NCBI GenBank assembly: GCA_022702705.1
Contig: CM040423.1
Coordinates: 42,791,575-42,855,574 of the forward strand
Direction of reading: 5' to 3'
From: Papilionanthe hookeriana x Papilionanthe teres
Lineage: Eukaryota; Streptophyta; Magnoliopsida; Asparagales; Orchidaceae
Length of the DNA: 64,000 nucleotides
Shown: positions 57,632-64,000 of the stretch, piece by piece
Layout of the letters: each line of letters opens with the position of its first letter
How positions within the stretch are numbered: position 1 is the first letter of the stretch
The notes under the pieces: generated by a model
What the model was told of the DNA's origin: nothing
Seen by the model: only the letters and a program-made list of their open reading frames with translations
The model's database searches: none
Made by a program: the position numbers and the translations under genes

Positions 57632-58207
57632 TTAATTACATCTTAGGCAATCCAAGTCACCTAAGAAAACTCTCGATAAGGATCATGGGCTTCGTCTTCA
57701 AGAATTTCAACGTTCAAGTTTCCACGATTGGTTGTAGGAGAATCAAAGGGAATAGTTCAATGTGGAACAGTTATTCTCAGAATCCAAAGGTATGAAAAGT
57801 AGGAGATGTCGAAGATACTGAAGGAGCTTCAGTGACATCTCAAACTAACCTATAGTTGGGCTTTACATCTTTGAAAGTGAAGTTATATTTTATGTTTCAA
57901 TCTTGTAAATTATTTAGATATTTGGGGCTTATGTCTGCACATCATATGCAAATAGCCCAAAGAAATAGGAGGATTTATGTCGTGTCAAACGATTACCTCG
58001 GAATCCTAAACGGTTTAGGACTTGTATCGTACGATATACGATCGTACTCAGTCCTAAAAGATAGTGTGAGGGTTTACGTCGTATCAAACGACGACCTCAA
58101 CGTCATATGGATGTTATTTAAATCTACGAAAACCCGAGCGAAGATCCTTCATTCGTCCTCTGTCTTTCTCGTCTCGAGAAAGAGTAAAGATAGGAGAGAA
58201 AAGAGAA

Positions 58208-58385
58208 ACTCATGCCTCGAACGGCCTATCCTAAGGGCAAGTACAGATGTGCAAGAGAAACAGTAATCAAAATAAACTAACCATGCCCTAGATGGCCTAT
58301 CCTAGGGGCAAGCACAGGTATGCAATAGAAGCAATAATCAAAATAAACTAACCATGCCCTAGATGGCCTATCCTAGGGGCAAGCA
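58208..58385. repeat. 71-bp tandem repeat in LTR L7
   Basis: About 2.5 copies of a unit with 'GGCCTATCCTAGGGGCAAGC' and 'AATCAAAATAAACTAACC'. CCATGCCC starts at 58281 and 58352. Confidence 0.85.
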
Positions 58386-61300
58386 TGAAAGAAAAAGTAT
58401 AAATGCAGGTATATGTATATACAAAAAGTAAAAGAATGTATGCAATAAAGAAAGTAAATGAACTGTACAATAAATAAATGTGTACCTGGCCAACTCCGTC
58501 GATGCCTCAGAAGCAAGCTACAAACAACTATATAATCAGGTTTAGCCATAAACATATAAAATGTCAAAGTGGGGGAATAAGAATTCTATTTGAGGATAGG
58601 CTCAGTCTATAGACTTCCTTTTTTTTCTCGATCCCACAGGCAACCCGAAGTACTGAAGTCTGTATCAATCTCAAATCAAGTCACCAGCAAATCACCCTAG
58701 AGTAGGCAATCCTAATCCCTACTACTTAATTAGTGAGTGAACCAGCTTGTAGTATCTGAATTTTTTGAGAGTGAAGTATCTGTTATTGAACCAGTATAAT
58801 ATCTAGTGTCGTAGTATCTGTTTATCGGTCCACGGATTTTTAAAAGTAGGGATTAGAACTACCTAACTCAAGGTGAGATGGGCATCTAATATCGAGTATT
58901 GATTTTTTTATTATTATTATTTATCTCGGCTATAAAAGCACGATTATTCGAGTGTGCATCATTGCCTGTACCCCGCATGTCCAACTTATGCCCCCACTTT
59001 GAAATTTCATATGTTTATACACAATAAAACTTTACAAAAGGCTACAATCCATAATAAAGGAAGCCAATGTATCTCCAATATATATATCATTCCAATTAAC
59101 TAAAGTGAAGGGTAGTTTGCTGAAACATTCCTTTTAATTTAGCCTCAAGTAAGCTATTCCAACATCAACTCACAAATCTCCAAAATTTTGTTTCAAAAAC
59201 AAGTTAAGGCAAAGGGCATCTCAAAATTCCCCAATACATGGCTCCAGCAAATTATAACAAAGAAAGCTTCAGGATTTCAGAATTTAAATCCATCAAATCA
59301 GCTTAAATAAAATCCCAATGTCATGAAACCCGAAAGGGTTTAACTAAATGAATTGAAGTAAGAGAGATTCAAAATTTTATATATCAAATAAGTTGATTTC
59401 AACTTCTTAAATATACAAGTCTAGCAACTTAAAACTTTTTGAATATTCAAAATCTGAAAAAAAAAGAATCCAGCAAATTGAAGCAAAGAACACATCCCAA
59501 AAAAAATCCTATAGCTTCATGGTTTCAATTCCCAGTGTAAAGAGCAAAGTTCTTAACACCCAGCAATGTTCAAGCAAAGGTCAAAGTATATAGGAAATGA
59601 TAAATTTCAATTTTCCATAGTCCAAATCAAGTTTACTAAAGCCCACAAATTAAATTCAAGCCATCTGCGGCATTCATATATACATTCAACTCTGAAATTC
59701 AGTTTTATTAAACTGAAGCCAAAATAAAATTTTTTTAAATCAAAACCAAATACTGCTGAGAAGGAAATTTACAAAAATACTACTTAATTTCCATGTATTT
59801 ATACATAACTTAGTAATTTTGATATAATATAAAAGATTTGGATATTGTAGATAAAAAACTTTTGGGGTGTTGATATGTAAACCCAAGTGTTATTTAAATG
59901 GTATAAATGTAAGCCATGCACATATGAGGGGACCAATTGATATGATACTTAATTATAAACCGTAGTGCTGCTAAGGAAAGGGGAGCTTATAAAAGACAGC
60001 TCAATTCCAACCTATAGCAACTCTAATATAAGGATAAACTCAAATCCTTATCAAACATCTAGCTGAACCCACAAAAAAAACGACCCAAACTTCAAATTAA
60101 AGCAATTCCAATACAAGATTAGCATCCAACCGAGCCAACAGTCCACTATATATATATAAATAATTTCAGAAACATCATCAGCCTTTCATGAACTCCTATA
60201 CAAGAATGATAGGAGAATATGAATCATAGAACTGAAATAAATGAATGTCATTAACAAAAGTTTTACCATTTAACTGTATCAAATTCCCCTAAGATTACTT
60301 CACAGCATAAACAGTCTTTGACATAGGCAACTAAGTTTGAATTTCAAATATATAGAAGCATGAGCACCGGGTGGTGTATAGGTGAATAGCCTTGAAAGAT
60401 ATTAAATCCCAGAAATGAATAAGGTTTAATAAACATAACAGATTTTTCATAATATAGAACTTGAATGAATATAGTGACTTAGAAGATACCAATATTACCA
60501 ACTTCACTAACATACAAGGCAAGTAAATAAAATTTCCAAAAACAAACAATTACAGAATAAGGGGTAACCCAGCCGCCAACATCCCTTTAGTACATAATCT
60601 AGGGAAAAGCTAGATAACCATAAGTTCCAAGTCTAGCTTATAAGGATAAATATAACCAGTAACTGTATGCCTCAAATAATTAGGGGAAATTGTTAATAAT
60701 TTCTCTCAAATTCCAGATTATAGAGTCAAACCGAGATTGACTGCAGCCTCCCAAACTAAACCAACACTGAAGCTGCTAGATTCCCAACTTATGATTCAAC
60801 ATGCTACAAAAGATGTGAAGGCCTTCAATGAAACCAAACAGAGATTCTCGACTAAAATACAAGAATATTAAATGACTTTGCACAAGGCTCCACAAATGGA
60901 CTTATCACGAAGCCACAACCTCAGTTTAACACTAAGATCTCAATAAAAAAATAGGATTAAGCCAGAACAGGGTTCAAACTTGAGCTAATAACATGGCCAG
61001 GCACAAGGCTACGACTAAACCACCATAAAAGTTGAGATCAGTCCAGACCCAAGACCAAGAATTCAGGACATCAAAATTTAGATGGCTAAAATAAAGCAGC
61101 CTCCTGAACAAGATACTATAATCTTTAAATAAATATGGTTGATTCTACTTGCTCACTTGCAATATATCGCAAATTCAACAAGTGAGTAAAAAAATCTGCA
61201 CACGGATAAGACTGACTTGTAACCAAATAAAGAGAAGATCCAGATTATTCACTATTCGAAAGAGATTCCAAAAAAAAACGTCAGCCTCAACGGAATAATT

Positions 61301-61835
61301 GGAGTTATAGGGAAGCTACCCAAAAGGAAAAATAATATCTGAAATATTAAATGTATGAAATCTGAATGAAATTCCATTGATCAAGAACCAGTCCTCAAGT
61401 TAAGGCTACAGAAAAAAAAATCATATGTCCAGTAATATAATCTTATCTGAAAATACGATTATGATTAATAATCAAGAACTGCTAATGGTATAAACCAACG
61501 GGAGAAATCCACATTTCTGTTAAGCCAAAGTAGTTTGAATCTCATATTCATTTGCTAATGGGTACGCAAATTTCCTTGTAATCCATAAGAAATAAGACAA
61601 ATATTGATAAGAAAATGTTCCGTAAACAGCATAAGTGAAACGGAGAAAACCATATTGAAACTAGACATTCCATTTTTATGATAAAAAAAAGCCAGGAGAG
61701 GGGAGAATTCTTACTTCCAGAAATCGTGAGAGTAAACTTTAAAAAAAAACTGAAATCGCAAGAAGGAGCACCAGCCTGAAATTCCTCTTTAGCGTAAAAA
61801 AAATCCAAGCCAACTTAATTCCCCTCGTGCAGGGG

Positions 61836-61843
61836 TATTTATA
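61836..61843 (-). promoter_or_regulatory. TATA box of LTR L7
   Basis: Plus TATTTATA, sense GGCTATAAATACC, the best TATA box of the family. It is 979 bp from the LTR 5' end. Confidence 0.6.
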
Positions 61844-62822
61844 GCCAAACAAAGGAGCGAGACCTACCGGCGGTGAGAAACAAGGCGGTGAGGAGAACCC
61901 CACAGCAGGCAAGAAAACTAGCCAAGAATGGCAAGAAGGAAGGTCACCCGACTCATTTGAGCGGGAGAAACAGTTAAAGAAAGTGACCGGAAGTTACAAC
62001 CGGAAGGCACGCTGTTGTGGTCGGAGGGGGGAGAGGTGACCGGAAAACCGGCTAAGAAGTTTCTCGAATTCGGTCGTCACCGAAGAAGAATGCGGCGAGG
62101 TTCGGTTAGGGCACGGGAAGGAGAACGAAATCGCACGCACGAGATAAAAGACGATGAACAGTGATCATGCCCGTGAACCATAGGATTAGGTTATAAGGTT
62201 AAAGAATATATTTAATATATATTATTATATGTATAAAAAAAATATTTATTATTATTATTATTCTATTTAAATTCGTCAATTCACGCGCAATTCGAGTCGA
62301 CTCGAAACCCTATCAAGTTATATGTCATTCCCGGCTAAAATCGACGTTCCGGACGCATCGGCGAAGTCCGTTTCATCATCCGGGGCCGTTCGGACAAGTT
62401 CGCCGACGGTCGCATCAATTTAAATTAAATTTGCGTCACGTCGCAAAATGAATTTATTTTGACTCGACCGTAGCCACTTATCGAGCAAATTAACGACCGG
62501 TCTTAGCCTAAGCGAGAACCATAGTCAAACATATTGCTCGTGGCAAAAAGTCAAACGTCGCACACAGTGGGGTCCACTTATGGCTTTCAAATCCCTATAG
62601 GAACTCGATAAGAGTTTCAATATGTCGGCTTTTAATCGATCCAACTGGATGTTGAAGATTTAAAACCGTCCATATGAAACTTTGAGGAGCGAGGAAATGG
62701 TTTGAATTTCTAAACATAGTGGGTCCCAGTCTAGTCCTCTAAGATAGTCCAAAATAGGAAGATCCTAAGGCTAGATCTTAAGCTAGAAGGAGAAAAGAAT
62801 GACCTCAAAAATGAGGTCAACA

Positions 62823-64000
62823 AGACCTAATAGGGTTTATTGAGTTAAACCTGATGTAAATAGGGCTTAACTGGGGTTAATTAAATCTAATGTTAGATTA
62901 GACCTAATTAGGCTTGATTGGTATTAAACCTAATTTGATTAAGGCTTAATTAATGTTAATTACGTCTAATGTTGGTTTAGTCCTAACTCGGTTTAGTTTG
63001 TATTAAACCTAATTTGATTAAGGTTTAAGGAAAATGATTAAGTTTAATTAGGATCTTTAAATGTTTAAGTTGTATTTAAACCTAACCTAACTAAGGCTTA
63101 AGGATTCATCTTAAGTTTAAAATGGTTTAAAATTCGATAATAAGATTTTGTTAATCTTAATTATACCTTTTATTAAAAATTTAGGATTTAATTTATAATT
63201 TTCAATTTTCTAAATAGTAATTAATTAATTAAAAATTAAATATAACTCATTAATTCCAAAAAAAATTTAATTTTCTCCTTGTTCTCCTGAATCTAGAGAT
63301 ATTTTTAGTTTATTTTTGGGATTTTTGTGTGTCAAGTTATGAGTTTTCAAAGATTTCAGCATTTAATTAAATAATAAAATCTAGATTTTCTTATTTATCC
63401 ACGCAGACGTTGACCGGATCATCGAATCCATCGAACGTATACGCGGCGCCATTTGGTTAGGCAGGGATTCCACGCAGGCAGCCACGTGGCCCACGGTTTC
63501 ATCTATTTCATATGGATGAAACCACGGTCCGACGAGATCTCGACCATCCATTTTTAATACATAAAAATGGACGACATCCTATCGTCTTCCCCAGCCTGGT
63601 GTTTCCCATAGACGTCCATGATCTACGCGTTAGATCTTGCTCGGATCTTAATGAAACTTCATGGGAATTATTCCATGAGCTTCATCGTGGCAAGACAAAC
63701 TTATCCTTATGGATTTATGGACGATTTGAACCACTTCACTTCATAAAGGCTCAAACCGAGTACGAACGGTGCCCAAACAGCGTCGGACCGCACTAGAAGC
63801 GGTTATGGGCCATATACATCGAATCTGGACGCTTTTTGGATGGTTTCTTCAAGTACCTCTTGGAAATTTCGTCCCTACACTATTTTAAAGCAAATTTGAA
63901 GCCAAAAAATGTTGGTAGATGTTAAGGAAAACGTGGAGAATGCTTAGAGATCTTAGAATAGGAGTAAATATATAGATTTCTATCTTTTTGGAGAGATTGG
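62823..64000 (-). mobile_element. Long LTR, copy L6 (reverse), 5' part
   Basis: Continuation of L6 after the L7 insertion. The 79-bp-type array resumes (62823-63060), then AT-rich DNA, then the GC-rich block 63390-63600 ('CCACGTGG', 'CCATCCATTTTTAATACA', 'AAAATGGACGACAT'). That block matches the same-direction part of L2 at 6395-6570. It is cut by the window end before any TATA box. The 94-codon frame at 63512-63796 lies in this LTR and is not supported as a gene. Confidence 0.65.

Larger units (their letters stand above)
57256..62827 (-). mobile_element. Solo long LTR L7 with TSD AGACC
   Basis: The LTR proper is 57261-62822 (5562 bp). AGACC at 57256-57260 is repeated at 62823-62827. On the minus strand it starts TGTTGACCTCATTTTTGAGG and ends AGCCGACA, giving TG..CA ends and fixing the family borders. 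Landmarks are the CG-rich U3 block at 62040-62460, TATA at 61836-61843 and the hairpin at 57610-57631. It contains no terminal direct repeat and no coding domain, so it is a solo LTR rather than a complete non-coding element. It is inserted in the 79-bp array of L6, so it is younger than that array. Frames such as 57856-58266 lie in it without support. Confidence 0.85.

Noticed and set aside
57856..58266. 136-codon frame
   Set aside because: Lies in solo LTR L7 on the strand opposite to its transcript. The equivalent zones of L4 and L1 are not open, so there is no conservation of the frame.
63512..63796. 94-codon frame
   Set aside because: It lies in the GC-rich part of LTR L6. The matching part of L2 (6454-6657) reads a different peptide in a different frame.

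Overview
What it is. The window is from a flowering-plant nuclear genome. The evidence is AT-rich DNA dense in LTR retrotransposons, introns with GT..AG borders, an ABCB-type transporter gene end, two intronless subtilases, Ulp1-like gene relics, a Mutator-type MITE and a SINE tail. I cannot name the species. Host-type genes cover only about 6 kb. Most of the rest is repeat DNA. LAYOUT: (1) 1-8461, two copies of one long-LTR family placed tail to tail (L1 forward, L2 reverse). (2) 8462-13467, quiet AT-rich DNA, then the last three exons of an ABCB (P-glycoprotein) transporter, with a 5S-rRNA-derived (Cassandra-like) fragment in the last intron. (3) 14023-18400, a third long LTR (L3) with a 45-bp tandem array, followed at once by a broken Ulp1-like protease gene (18437-19875) and an AACACC-rich array. 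(4) 20560-26560 and 38105-43650, two arms of an inverted segmental duplication, each with one intact subtilisin-like protease gene (23361-25661 plus, 39009-41321 minus) and a Ty3/gypsy pol scrap. Only the left arm carries a 302-bp foldback element with a perfect 9-bp target duplication. (5) 26560-38105, the spacer between the arms: a complete but disabled Copia element (27217-32607, LTRs of 634 bp, TSD AGTAT), a second Ulp1-like relic, and an older partial Copia element. (6) 43860-44800, tandem repeats. (7) 44903-64000, more long LTRs: L4 forward (44903-51785), a reverse fragment L5, and a reverse copy L6 split by a solo LTR L7 (57261-62822, TSD AGACC). HOW IT FITS TOGETHER: the most unusual component is the long-LTR family. 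Its LTRs run about 4.4 to 6.9 kb and start TGTTGACC with a short palindrome. They have a TATA box 0.5-2 kb in, often a splice-donor-like AG|GTAT about 430-490 bp further on, and copy-specific tandem arrays in the middle. A 10-bp hairpin with paired base changes lies about 300-450 bp from the 3' end, and TGGCGACTCC-like primer-binding sites follow the LTR. No coding domain of this family lies in the window, so its superfamily is an inference (Tat/Ogre-like Ty3-gypsy is the best guess). The two subtilases are the only genes that look complete and functional. All alignments were done by eye, and boundaries of degenerate repeats are approximate.
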